Below, piece after piece: positions 24,152-30,934 of a stretch of 35,793 bases of DNA (positions are counted from its first letter, which is position 1; the number at the start of each line of letters is the position of its first letter). The stretch is from a virus. The stretch spans positions 1 through 35,793 of the IMG/VR virus record IMGVR_UViG_3300013233_000312; one strand, written 5' to 3'. The notes under the pieces were generated by a model. It worked only from the letters and a program-made list of their open reading frames with translations. It ran no database searches and was not told where the DNA came from. A program made the position numbers and the translations under genes.

Positions 24152-24972
24152 AAGCCCATACCATTGTAGTGAACCCGCTGGTGATCGTCACCTAAGTTAC
24201 TCTTAGCTGATTCAACTTCGATGGCTTTAACGTCGCCGTAATACTGCTTAAGCTCTTCGGCACCAAAGGCGCGGTTCTCTTGGTTGGTGTCGGCTCTCAA
24301 AGCTTGGCCAGCGACCCAATACTCTAAAGCTTGGTCTAGTGTTTCAGGGGTCTCTGGGTCATCAGCTAAAGAAAGCACGGGCAGGGCGTAGCGTTCATAG
24401 ACAAGCACCAAAGACTCTTGAGCCACGACATTGCCTGTAAACACCCCGTAAGGTGTGGTGGTGTTCACGCCGTCAGTAGTTACCCCACTGATAATGCCGT
24501 AAAGCTGCAACGGCGTGGTGCCAGAACTGATTGACACATCAAACCCTGTAGGTGATGGCGCTATCGTGTAGGCTGATTGAGCGGACGTGTTTAATGGGAT
24601 CGGGTAGACCCGCAACTGCCGTGAGTTGATCTTATCGTAGACGACGTAAGTTATTGAGTTTTCAGTGGTTGTTACACGCCACCGAAGCCCAAACCGCGCA
24701 TCAATTTGGCGGCTGCTTGTTAGAGGAAGCTCTTTCTCTCGATAGATTAGAGCTTTTACTTCAATCAAATTAGCAGGCAGCGTGTAAGTAGACTGCCCAT
24801 TAGCTAAAGGAATTAGTATTGTGTCAGTTAGAGTGCGGGTACGGCGCACAACATCACGAATGCCTGAGTTGAGTAGGCGCAGCAAGTGGACATCTGACCA
24901 CCGCTGATTATTGACTACCGTATCATTGAGGCGGTAGCGGACATTGGTAATGATCTCTTGAGAACGTGCCAT
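24148..24972 (-). CDS. head-tail adaptor (connector) protein
   Basis: A 274-aa protein with the pattern of podovirus adaptor proteins: N-terminal helices (IITNVRYRLNDTVVNNQRWSDVHLLRLLNSGIRDVVRRT) followed by TYTLPANLIEVKALIYREKELPLTSSRQID and a late helical part (ETLDQALEYWVAGQALRADTNQENRAFGAEELKQYY). I place it in the gp4/DUF6682-like adaptor group. It would ring the portal and join it to the nozzle, encoded immediately downstream. The overlap with the TTG start of the nozzle gene indicates coupled translation. Confidence 0.8.
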   Translation of the reverse strand: MARSQEIITNVRYRLNDTVVNNQRWSDVHLLRLLNSGIRDVVRRTRTLTDTILIPLANGQSTYTLPANLIEVKALIYREKELPLTSSRQIDARFGLRWRVTTTENSITYVVYDKINSRQLRVYPIPLNTSAQSAYTIAPSPTGFDVSISSGTTPLQLYGIISGVTTDGVNTTTPYGVFTGNVVAQESLVLVYERYALPVLSLADDPETPETLDQALEYWVAGQALRADTNQENRAFGAEELKQYYGDVKAIEVESAKSNLGDDHQRVHYNGMGF

Positions 24973-24975
24973 ACC

Positions 24976-25398
24976 TTAACCTAAATTATACGCGCCAGAC
25001 TTACGCCCGACTTCTGTGTAAGTGACAACAACAGCGAAGGAGCAGAACTCCTGCACACCCGAAAACGTAACAGCAACTGAAACTAATTTAGGTGCAGTGC
25101 CTATTACTGCTTCTTCACCGAAGGGCTTGTAGTTAGCGCAGCCAAGCACTTGTAGATCGTGGGCTGCTGTGATCGGCTGGCCGCCGATATTAACCTGCGC
25201 CGCCGATGTTGTCGCGTCCGACTGCGTGAACACAATGACCTTGATCTCATCTATGACCGACCTCGCTGGGAGATAACCTAAGTTGAGGGTGTCACCTGAC
25301 TGATAGGGCGTTAGATGGGCATCAACCTCAAAGACAGCCGCAGCCGTGACCCGCTGCGCTGCATTATCTCCTTGGAGGATCAGGTCAATGGAGGCCAT
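24976..25398 (-). CDS. head protein paralog 5 (decoration-like)
   Basis: A 140-aa member of the five-gene family that follows the capsid gene. It shows the family plan: MASIDL start, RVTAAAVFEVDA strand, NLGYLPARSVIDEIKVIVF (the LP..(A/S)(I/V)I motif) and a C-terminal VVVTYTEVGRKSGAYNLG. It has three Cys, unlike its relatives. Start overlaps the previous stop as TGATG. Likely a capsid decoration, cement or head-fibre subunit; inferred from position and copy number. Confidence 0.65.
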   Translation of the reverse strand: MASIDLILQGDNAAQRVTAAAVFEVDAHLTPYQSGDTLNLGYLPARSVIDEIKVIVFTQSDATTSAAQVNIGGQPITAAHDLQVLGCANYKPFGEEAVIGTAPKLVSVAVTFSGVQEFCSFAVVVTYTEVGRKSGAYNLG

Positions 25399-25820
25399 CA
25401 GTTCGTCAGGAACCCTGAGACGCTAGGAGCGATATAGCGCACGGTCAGCACCACTTTACCTGCGGATACCGGAGCCGTTACAGTGACCCCAATAGGCATA
25501 TCTTCTGCGGTTGTGCGGTAACTCGGCTTCCCCGCAACGCTAACAACCGTTTTCTGGATACTGGCAGTAGATACCGTGCCAGCGGGGGCTAGGATCAAGC
25601 CTGACGGGAACTTAACCATAAGCAGTGCTGTCGCAATCGAGCCTGTCACTTGGAGCGTAGCCTGCCCCAGTGACGTAATAATGGAGCCGCGAGGGATCGC
25701 CCCAAGCCAAGCTCGATCTAAGGGGTTTAGGGGGTTCTTAGCGAAGTCAATAACGAACCGAGCATTCCGAAACTCGCGGTTTTCGTTGCCTGATTCGCGG
25801 CTAATATCAATAACGGCCAT
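25398..25820 (-). CDS. head protein paralog 4 (decoration-like)
   Basis: A 140-aa family member: MAVIDISRESGNENREFRNARFVIDFA, then WLGAIPRGSIITSLGQATLQV, and a C-terminal LTVRYIAPSVSGFLTN. All landmarks of the family are present. TAATG overlap with the previous gene shows coupled translation. Beta-rich, no Cys, no membrane segment. Probable surface component of the head. Confidence 0.65.
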   Translation of the reverse strand: MAVIDISRESGNENREFRNARFVIDFAKNPLNPLDRAWLGAIPRGSIITSLGQATLQVTGSIATALLMVKFPSGLILAPAGTVSTASIQKTVVSVAGKPSYRTTAEDMPIGVTVTAPVSAGKVVLTVRYIAPSVSGFLTN

Positions 25821-26296
25821 TACAGAGCCTCCGGTGTGGCGTAGCCACTAAGCTGTGAGGGTAGACTGTAGGTGACGACAATCTCAGTAATGCCTGCAAA
25901 GCTGGCAGGGGGTACAGGGGCGGGTAATGCAGGCATGGCTAGTGCTAGTTGTGCGCCGCCCGTAAACAAGGCAGGCATCCCAGCCGTGGCAATAACAGCA
26001 GCAGGGGAAGCTGTGGGTTTGCTGAGCTGCACTACACCAAATACAGCCGTAACAGTGTTGAAAGTATCGCGGAGGCGAACCAAAGACACGTTCCCCAGCG
26101 CGGGTGGGGTCATAGGCTGTGGGGTATAGTAAGTGAACGAAGTGATTATAGCCTCTTGCGGGAGGGTACAAAGAACTAAGATAGGGGAGGCTGTCAGGTC
26201 TGTTTTAGCGGCTACAGTAGCCCAATCAATCGTGATGACTTTAACCTGCGAACCTAGACGGTCATTCTGGGGCGCGCCTTTGCGTGTGTTAGCCAT
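25820..26296 (-). CDS. head protein paralog 3 (decoration-like)
   Basis: A 158-aa and the most divergent family member: MANTRKGAPQNDRLGSQVKVITIDWA, then VLCTLPQEAIITSFTYY and C-terminal ITEIVVTYSLPSQLSGYATPEAL. It carries a Pro/Ala-rich insert before the C-terminal strand (AMPALPAPVPPASF). TAATG overlap with the upstream gene. The insert may form an exposed loop with a distinct partner. Confidence 0.65.
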   Translation of the reverse strand: MANTRKGAPQNDRLGSQVKVITIDWATVAAKTDLTASPILVLCTLPQEAIITSFTYYTPQPMTPPALGNVSLVRLRDTFNTVTAVFGVVQLSKPTASPAAVIATAGMPALFTGGAQLALAMPALPAPVPPASFAGITEIVVTYSLPSQLSGYATPEAL

Positions 26297-26745
26297 TAGA
26301 GCTGTACCTCATTAGTATAGCGGCCTAAGCTGCGGTTCGGGTCAATGTAGGTGACGCTAATATCAAACTCGCCGACTGTCTGGGGGGTTAGTACAGCAGG
26401 GAGGAACACCCGCAGTTCAGACACACCTAAGTTCGGGGCTAGCAGGTTCGTCGGGGCGGCCACATAAGTAAGCCCAGAGGCCATAGCGTTGAAGTTGCCC
26501 AACACACCTACAGCAGTACCCCCAAAGCTTTGGATAAACACTACGATATTACGGGCAACATTAGGTAATGCACGGACAACGACACCAGCGAACAGAATAT
26601 CGGCACCCTGCGGTAGCAGAGCCACATCAATGTAACCAAACGCCAGAGGGTCTATAAGCCCATCAGAGAACTTAAAGTTAAACACCTTGGTGACAATAGC
26701 CGGTTCAGACTGATTATCACCCTTTGAGAGATTATAAACCGCCAT
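26296..26745 (-). CDS. head protein paralog 2 (decoration-like)
   Basis: A 149-aa family member: MAVYNLSKGDNQSEPAIVTKVFNFKFS, then VALLPQGADILFAGVVVRAL and C-terminal FDISVTYIDPNRSLGRYTNEVQL. The C-terminal YIDPN...G.YTN matches paralog 1 closely, so these two are the nearest pair. AAGGAA precedes the ATG, and only eight bases separate it from the gene before. Confidence 0.68.
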   Translation of the reverse strand: MAVYNLSKGDNQSEPAIVTKVFNFKFSDGLIDPLAFGYIDVALLPQGADILFAGVVVRALPNVARNIVVFIQSFGGTAVGVLGNFNAMASGLTYVAAPTNLLAPNLGVSELRVFLPAVLTPQTVGEFDISVTYIDPNRSLGRYTNEVQL

Positions 26746-26754
26746 AGCTGTTCC

Positions 26755-27231
26755 TTAGAAACCGTTGGTGTAGGTGCCGTCTTTGTGGTTAGGATCTAAG
26801 TACTCAACAATCAAGTCAAATACAGGGAAGACCGTAGCACCTACTGGCATGGTGGTAGCTACAGACACCTGTGGCTCTGTGCCGTGCTGCTCTAGGGTGG
26901 CGATAGTCGGGGGGAGGTCAACAACCTTTGCAGGCACCACAGCAACACCTTGGAGTCCAAAAGGTAGGCCAGCCCAAGTAGTGCCAGACGTGCGCTCAGT
27001 AACCGTAAGAGCCGCGTTCACCCCCGCGTTAGCTGGGTCAACTAGAGCTGTCCGAATAACAGCCTTAGCACCTAAGACAATAGCATCAACAGGTAAGGTA
27101 CCTAAATTGATAGTATGTGCGCCAGCCACTTGCGCGGTCGGGAAGTCGTTAAAATCAAAATGAAACACGGCGGCTTTGACACGGCGCTGTGCTTGATTGT
27201 CGTATTTGCGAGAGGCGTTAACAATAGCCAT
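26755..27231 (-). CDS. head protein paralog 1 (decoration-like)
   Basis: A 158-aa protein immediately downstream of the capsid gene and the first of the array: MAIVNASRKYDNQAQRRVKAAVFHFDF, INLGTLPVDAIVLGAKAVIRTA and C-terminal FDLIVEYLDPNHKDGTYTNGF. I choose the ATG at 27231, with GGAG nine bases upstream; a TTG at 27246 in frame is less likely. The gene after the major capsid protein commonly encodes a decoration protein. No similarity to a named family is recognised. Confidence 0.7.
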   Translation of the reverse strand: MAIVNASRKYDNQAQRRVKAAVFHFDFNDFPTAQVAGAHTINLGTLPVDAIVLGAKAVIRTALVDPANAGVNAALTVTERTSGTTWAGLPFGLQGVAVVPAKVVDLPPTIATLEQHGTEPQVSVATTMPVGATVFPVFDLIVEYLDPNHKDGTYTNGF

Positions 27232-27275
27232 AAGTCTAATCTCCAATAGGGAGCCGGTTAAGGCTCCCAGTTAAC

Positions 27276-28421
27276 TTAGTTGAGTTGCAGATCAACCGCG
27301 ATACAACCAAAGTCGGTGTTAGCAACCTTGGCTTGTTTGTAGTCGGTTTGCTCAACAGTCAGGTTAGACTTACGAGCGCCCATCCAGAACTCTACAGCAG
27401 ACTCAGAAGTGATCCCGAAGTCAGTAGAAGGCTGGAATTTGTAATCAGGCTGTTTGCCCATAGCCAACTGCAACGCACCTGCACCTAAGATAAGGCCACG
27501 AGAGTGGAGCGCAGGGGCAACGGGGTTGAAGCCGGTTTGACCTGACCAAATAGCCGTTGCAGGGGTAGCGCCAGAGTATTGACGCAAACCTGAAATCTCA
27601 ACTTCTGATTGGTTCATACCCCAACCGGAGACTGCACCATCAGTGGCACCGAAGAAGCTAGGAGCCTCAACAATCAACAAGTTACCGACACGACCAACGA
27701 CACCTTGCAACAGACGGTTGCTTGAGCCACGGACATCCGCATTACTTACGATGGTCTGCCAGCCAGCAACATCTTGGCGCAGTTTAGCCAGCATAGGAGC
27801 GTCAGCAATGAGCAGCCACACAGGGCGACCGTCCGCAGTCATATAAGGGTCTGGGGGACGGCGCATCCCACCAACGTAACCTTGAGAGGTTTTGAGGGTT
27901 TTCTCAATATCCGTCAAGGTGCCGAAGTTAAAGGTTACACCTAAGTCAATAACATGGGAGGGTGCTTGAGCAGCGCCGCCTACCAGCAAGTTGCCTTGGC
28001 CGCTGTCAAACAAAGCTTGGTCTTTAAAGCGCACAAACAGGTCGCCCAATTTGTTGCGGCTGTCTGAGTGCTGGGTCAAAGCTAAGTTACCAGCCTCCAC
28101 GCCGTCGAAGGCATCGCCGTTGCCTGCAACCAAACGGTAGCGGTCTACGGTCAAAGTCTCACTGAACTGGCGTTTGGTCTCACCGGTACCGTAAGCGGCT
28201 TCTTTGTTTTTGCGCGCGCGGCCTGACAAGTTACCACTGTAATCGAAGGTTACAGTATGGCCTTCGGTAGCATTGGTGTTGATTGACTGGTAGACAATGC
28301 TGTTACGGCTGTTGCCAGTAAACGGGGAGAAAAAGCTTCTTGATGCGGCTTGGATCAAGCCTTCTCGCATCCACTTTTTGCGGATCAGAGCAGAATTTAG
28401 TGCTAGTTGTGCGGTGGCCAT
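27276..28421 (-). CDS. major capsid protein (HK97 fold, DUF4043/N4-gp56-like)
   Basis: A 381-aa protein forming the icosahedral head. The N-terminal part (LIRKKWMREGLIQAASRSFFSPFTGNSRNSIVY... EGHTVTFDYSGNLSGRARKN) and the following VDRYRLVAGNGDAFDG... are characteristic of the DUF4043/N4-gp56 family of HK97-fold capsid proteins. GAGGA lies seven bases before the ATG. It is separated from the upstream endolysin gene by 171 bp holding an inverted repeat, the largest gap within the late operon. The scaffold gene lies further upstream, beyond the lysis genes. Confidence 0.9.
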   Translation of the reverse strand: MATAQLALNSALIRKKWMREGLIQAASRSFFSPFTGNSRNSIVYQSINTNATEGHTVTFDYSGNLSGRARKNKEAAYGTGETKRQFSETLTVDRYRLVAGNGDAFDGVEAGNLALTQHSDSRNKLGDLFVRFKDQALFDSGQGNLLVGGAAQAPSHVIDLGVTFNFGTLTDIEKTLKTSQGYVGGMRRPPDPYMTADGRPVWLLIADAPMLAKLRQDVAGWQTIVSNADVRGSSNRLLQGVVGRVGNLLIVEAPSFFGATDGAVSGWGMNQSEVEISGLRQYSGATPATAIWSGQTGFNPVAPALHSRGLILGAGALQLAMGKQPDYKFQPSTDFGITSESAVEFWMGARKSNLTVEQTDYKQAKVANTDFGCIAVDLQLN

Positions 28422-28592
28422 TAGGCATTCCTCAAATAATCTAAGAGTGTGGGAGGCTCAGAGCTATTTGTCGTTGCTGATTACGCTAGTAGAGCAACTA
28501 AAATCAGTCTGGAGCTACTAGCATGTGTGGCGCGAAGCGGAATACCCATGCGATTGCTGGATACTAACACAACTAAACAAAGAAAGGTAGGT
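28422..28592. other. 171-bp gap with inverted repeat before the capsid gene
   Basis: Between endolysin and capsid genes, where the operon otherwise has overlapping ends. It holds an 8-bp inverted repeat GCTAGTAG (28485-28492) / CTACTAGC (28515-28522) with a 22-nt spacer, and the capsid ribosome binding site. No run of T follows the repeat on either strand, so it is not a standard terminator. I found no good promoter and no ORF. Confidence 0.5.
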
Positions 28593-28934
28593 TTATTTTG
28601 CACCCCAATGGGTTATGGAATAGTGGTTGCCGTCACCGAAGCGCCCACCCCATCGGCAGAGCTTATGCTGCTTCTCCCACCAAACACCTAGCTCTTTGTG
28701 GCCTGCTTTGGTTGTTACCAACTGCTGCCGGTACATCAGGTTGAGGTCGATGGCCAGCTTGAGCTTATGGCAACTGTTTTTGTGGCTGTAGCCTAGCTTA
28801 ACCCCAAAATGCCCATGCACCCTAGGGTCTCTGAACAGATCACCACCACGAATATCAAAACCTAAAGAATGCGCTTTGTCGATCAGGCGTGGCAAGAGCC
28901 GCATAAACAGCTCTTGTTTTTCACCCAGCGTCAC
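28593..28934 (-). CDS. M15-family endolysin (peptidoglycan peptidase)
   Basis: A 113-aa zinc peptidase of the VanY/T5-endolysin type, expected to cut the peptide part of peptidoglycan (L-alanyl-D-glutamate or D-Ala cross-links). Visible: FDIRGGDLFRDPRVHG near residue 26, YSHKNSCHKLKLAIDL with H56 and D63, and WGGRFGDGNHYS with D101 and H104. Start codon is GTG at 28934, overlapping the previous stop as TAGTG. There is no signal peptide, so export needs a holin, for which the two tiny upstream membrane genes are candidates. The length is typical of single-domain M15 endolysins. Confidence 0.88.
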   Translation of the reverse strand: MTLGEKQELFMRLLPRLIDKAHSLGFDIRGGDLFRDPRVHGHFGVKLGYSHKNSCHKLKLAIDLNLMYRQQLVTTKAGHKELGVWWEKQHKLCRWGGRFGDGNHYSITHWGAK

Positions 28935-29065
28935 TACACTACCTTCTCAGCCTGCATAACTAAACCTAGAGTGTCTGCTGGGATGTTGACACCAACCAGA
29001 GCCAGCAAGACAGATACAGAAGCCCATGTGGACGGCTCAGACAGTCGTGCGATAACAGAACCCAT
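28934..29065 (-). CDS. tiny membrane protein, holin candidate
   Basis: A 43-aa ORF read directly from the sequence: a short N-terminal head (MGSVIARLSEPSTW), one hydrophobic segment (ASVSVLLALVGVNIPADTL) and an amphipathic tail. The PSTWAS...LLALVGV pattern resembles small phage holin-like proteins. AAGGGG sits seven bases before the ATG at 29065, and its stop overlaps the GTG of the endolysin gene. An out-of-frame ATG at 29069 stops after ten codons and is rejected. Position and topology support a lysis role. Confidence 0.6.
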   Translation of the reverse strand: MGSVIARLSEPSTWASVSVLLALVGVNIPADTLGLVMQAEKVV

Positions 29066-29068
29066 ACA

Positions 29069-29176
29069 TTAACCCCTTGAATGGCGCAGGAACCAATTGG
29101 TTCCTGCTACAGTAAGAACAAAACCCACAAAAGCAGGTAGGACATAGAAACAATACAACAAACCTTTAGCTAACAC
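29069..29176 (-). CDS. tiny membrane protein, lysis cassette candidate
   Basis: A 35-aa ORF from GTG 29176 with AGGAG six bases upstream. One membrane segment (GLLYCFYVLPAFVGFVLTVAG) is followed by a basic tail NWFLRHSRG, consistent with an inner-membrane protein whose C-terminus stays in the cytoplasm. The stop lies four bases before the next start. It could be a pinholin or antiholin partner of the 43-aa protein, but no motif decides. Too short for a confident family call. Confidence 0.5.
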   Translation of the reverse strand: MLAKGLLYCFYVLPAFVGFVLTVAGTNWFLRHSRG

Positions 29177-29193
29177 AACAGACTCCTCTAAGG

Positions 29194-29943
29194 TTAAAAA
29201 ATTTCGTTTTTGTAGTTGGCATCTGCATCCAACTCTTGTGCGGCTTCTTCTGGCGAACTGCCACCGGCTGCTTTACCTAAGTTATGCTGCTTAGCTGGCT
29301 CTTTGGGGGTCTGCACCACCGCGTCAAGGGACAAGAATTTCTTAGACTTAGCTAAAAAATCTTCAAACGACAAAGAGCCGTCTTCCAAGCCGCGTTTATA
29401 AGCTGCTGGCAGGTCATTGTTAACCATATCGTCCGTCAACACCACGCCAGTATCGGCTTCAAACTGCTTATACAACTCAGTGCGACCACCTAAAGAGGCT
29501 GATTGGGCAGACTTCTCTGACAGCTCATCTAACTGCTCTTTAAGGGTGGCTTTGTTGGCCTTCTCCAAAGCGTTCACCTTCTCTCGCCAAGCGTCTGGGT
29601 CTTCCATCTTCATTGACTCAAGCTGTAGCACCTGATCGTCGGTCAACGACATAGGCGAGGCTTCCACGACTTTATCTTGCAGGGCGGCACGTTCCGCTTT
29701 CAGCGCGGCTAACTCTTGCGCCTGCTTGAGGTAGGCTGATCGGGTGTCACGGCGGCGCTTAACTTCCATTGCGGCATAGGCCACTTCTTCGGGCAACTCG
29801 GCATCGGCAGGCAACTGTGCTACGCCTTTGTCGTCCACGGTCATTGAGTCAACAACAGCGGCCACTTTGTCTGCAAAGGATGCCTCTTCTTTGGTCTCTG
29901 TAGGCGCAGTTTCTTCTTCGTTTTCGGTGTTATCTGTAACCAT
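29194..29943 (-). CDS. capsid scaffolding protein
   Basis: A 249-aa, acidic, strongly helical protein: acidic N-terminus (TDNTENEEETAPTETKEEASF), a central coiled coil (KRRRDTRSAYLKQAQELAALKAERAALQDKV; REKVNALEKANKATLKEQLDELSEKS) and a C-terminus ending KQHNLGKAAGG...NYKNEIF. This composition is typical of phage scaffolds that guide capsid assembly and leave. I use the ATG at 29943, preceded by GGGGA; the longer frame to 29994 runs back through the promoter and is rejected. It is the first gene of the leftward late operon. Confidence 0.78.
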   Translation of the reverse strand: MVTDNTENEEETAPTETKEEASFADKVAAVVDSMTVDDKGVAQLPADAELPEEVAYAAMEVKRRRDTRSAYLKQAQELAALKAERAALQDKVVEASPMSLTDDQVLQLESMKMEDPDAWREKVNALEKANKATLKEQLDELSEKSAQSASLGGRTELYKQFEADTGVVLTDDMVNNDLPAAYKRGLEDGSLSFEDFLAKSKKFLSLDAVVQTPKEPAKQHNLGKAAGGSSPEEAAQELDADANYKNEIF

Positions 29944-29964
29944 AAGTAAATCCCCAAAAAGGTT

Positions 29965-29994
29965 ATTATACATCGGCAGTTGACAGTAACGCAA
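29965..29994 (-). promoter_or_regulatory. leftward late promoter (scaffold-capsid operon)
   Basis: Reading leftward, TTGCGT (29994-29989), 18-bp spacer, TATAAT (29970-29965). Expected start near 29958, 15 nt ahead of the scaffold ATG. Its -35 lies inside the spacer of the opposing rightward promoter, so one polymerase should exclude the other. A perfect -10 and the 18-bp spacer are shared with the promoter at 21853-21882. Confidence 0.75.
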
Positions 29995-30008
29995 CTAAAT
30001 AATATAAT
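29980..30008 (+). promoter_or_regulatory. rightward consensus sigma70 promoter (packaging operon)
   Basis: TTGACA (29980-29985), 17-bp spacer, TATAAT (30003-30008): a perfect match to the sigma70 consensus with ideal spacing, followed by an AT-rich discriminator. Expected start near 30015, about 19 nt before the first packaging gene. Such strength is unusual for terminase genes, which are normally expressed weakly, and suggests regulation by a bound protein. Confidence 0.9.
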
Positions 30009-30033
30009 ATATTTTTACTTGGAGTTAAACCTA

Positions 30034-30234
30034 ATGGCAAGTGTCTCATATTGTTTTTCAGTTAGTCAGGAAGATGCGCGGAATGATGTAGCTGATCTCA
30101 AGCGCCGTGCAGCCGCCCGTGGTCAAGCCTTTAGCTACCATATGGTACGCGCAATCCGCGCTTATGTTGCATCGGAAGCGTTCCGTGCAGGCGTTGTGGA
30201 GGAGGTCGAAGAGGCTTCTAACAGTGCTGAATGA
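30034..30234 (+). CDS. small ribbon-helix-helix-like protein, putative regulator
   Basis: A 66-aa protein, first gene of the packaging operon. The pattern SYCFSVSQEDARNDVADLKRRAAARGQAFSYHMVRAIRAYV reads like a beta strand followed by two helices, as in Arc/MetJ-type ribbon-helix-helix proteins, with an acidic tail after it. GGAG lies before the ATG at 30034; the upstream in-frame ATG at 29980 would start inside the -35 box and is rejected. It sits directly downstream of the overlapping divergent promoters and could bind them. The fold is my inference from pattern only. Confidence 0.6.
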   Translation: MASVSYCFSVSQEDARNDVADLKRRAAARGQAFSYHMVRAIRAYVASEAFRAGVVEEVEEASNSAE

Positions 30235-30730
30235 CGTAGATCGGATCAGAGCCGCCGCGCTCACACTTGGGGGCAAGACCCCCAGAGAAGCTGCGGATAT
30301 GTTGGACGTAAGCTACTCCGAAGTGGTCAAGGTCTCTAAGGTAGCAGCTAAGGTACACGCGCAAGGGCTGCTACACGAATACTTCGACCTTGACGAACAG
30401 ATGACAGCGCATATTTTAGAGGACGGGGCAGCCGCTTCGGTGCCTGACAGCATAATCGTCAACCCGCTGGATATGGTCGAGTCAGTCGAGCCGGTAGCGC
30501 AGGTTTTAATCCAACACGACCCTGACATTAAGCTGGAAGATGCGTTAAAGAAAGCGGCTGTTAGGCTAACACAGCGTATACACGATCAGGCTAGCGGGAT
30601 GTTGTCTGTGGATGAATGTATCATAGCTGCCGAGACCCTATCTAAGCTGCAAAACGCCTTTTTCAAAGAAACTAAAGATACCTCAAAGCAGCCTAAGAAA
30701 TTAGCCTTTGAGCAATACCTAAAGGATTGA
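30224..30730 (+). CDS. terminase small subunit (putative)
   Basis: A 168-aa protein, probably starting at GTG 30224 (GAGG nine bases upstream), overlapping the preceding gene by 11 nt. Residues about 8-38 (AAALTLGGKTPREAADMLDVSYSEVVKVSKVAAK) form a helix-turn-helix expected to recognise viral DNA; a helical central region and a C-terminus with KETKDTSKQPKKLAFEQYLKD follow. The position two genes upstream of the large subunit is classical. The longer frame to 30107 reads through the previous gene and is not used. Confidence is from HTH and context. Confidence 0.72.
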   Translation: MLNDVDRIRAAALTLGGKTPREAADMLDVSYSEVVKVSKVAAKVHAQGLLHEYFDLDEQMTAHILEDGAAASVPDSIIVNPLDMVESVEPVAQVLIQHDPDIKLEDALKKAAVRLTQRIHDQASGMLSVDECIIAAETLSKLQNAFFKETKDTSKQPKKLAFEQYLKD

Positions 30731-30736
30731 GTTGCT

Positions 30737-30934
30737 ATGCTGTCTACTGTAATTATCGTGTTTGGGTGGCTTGCGTTAACTGGCTCCATTGCTGTCTTAG
30801 CCGCCTTCCATACCATCGCCCATTACGACCATTTCGGGCGCTCCCACGACCGGCTGCTTGATTGTGGCTATATCTTATGGCTGCTGCTCTGGTTGCTTGC
30901 CTCTAAAGTGTTCTGGCTGGCGCTGCTAACTTGA
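30737..30934 (+). CDS. small two-segment membrane protein
   Basis: A 65-aa protein with two predicted membrane segments (VIIVFGWLALTGSIAVLAAF, and YILWLLLWLLASKVFWLALL) separated by a short charged His-rich loop (HYDHFGRSHDR). AAAGGA precedes the ATG. Its TGA overlaps the TTG start of the terminase large subunit gene. Two-segment topology fits a class II holin, but it is placed between terminase subunits instead of beside the endolysin, so the role is open. Confidence 0.6.
   Translation: MLSTVIIVFGWLALTGSIAVLAAFHTIAHYDHFGRSHDRLLDCGYILWLLLWLLASKVFWLALLT

Noticed and set aside
30107-30223. Longer terminase small subunit from 30107
   Set aside because: It lies in a second frame of the RHH-like gene and its composition is that of an out-of-frame shadow.
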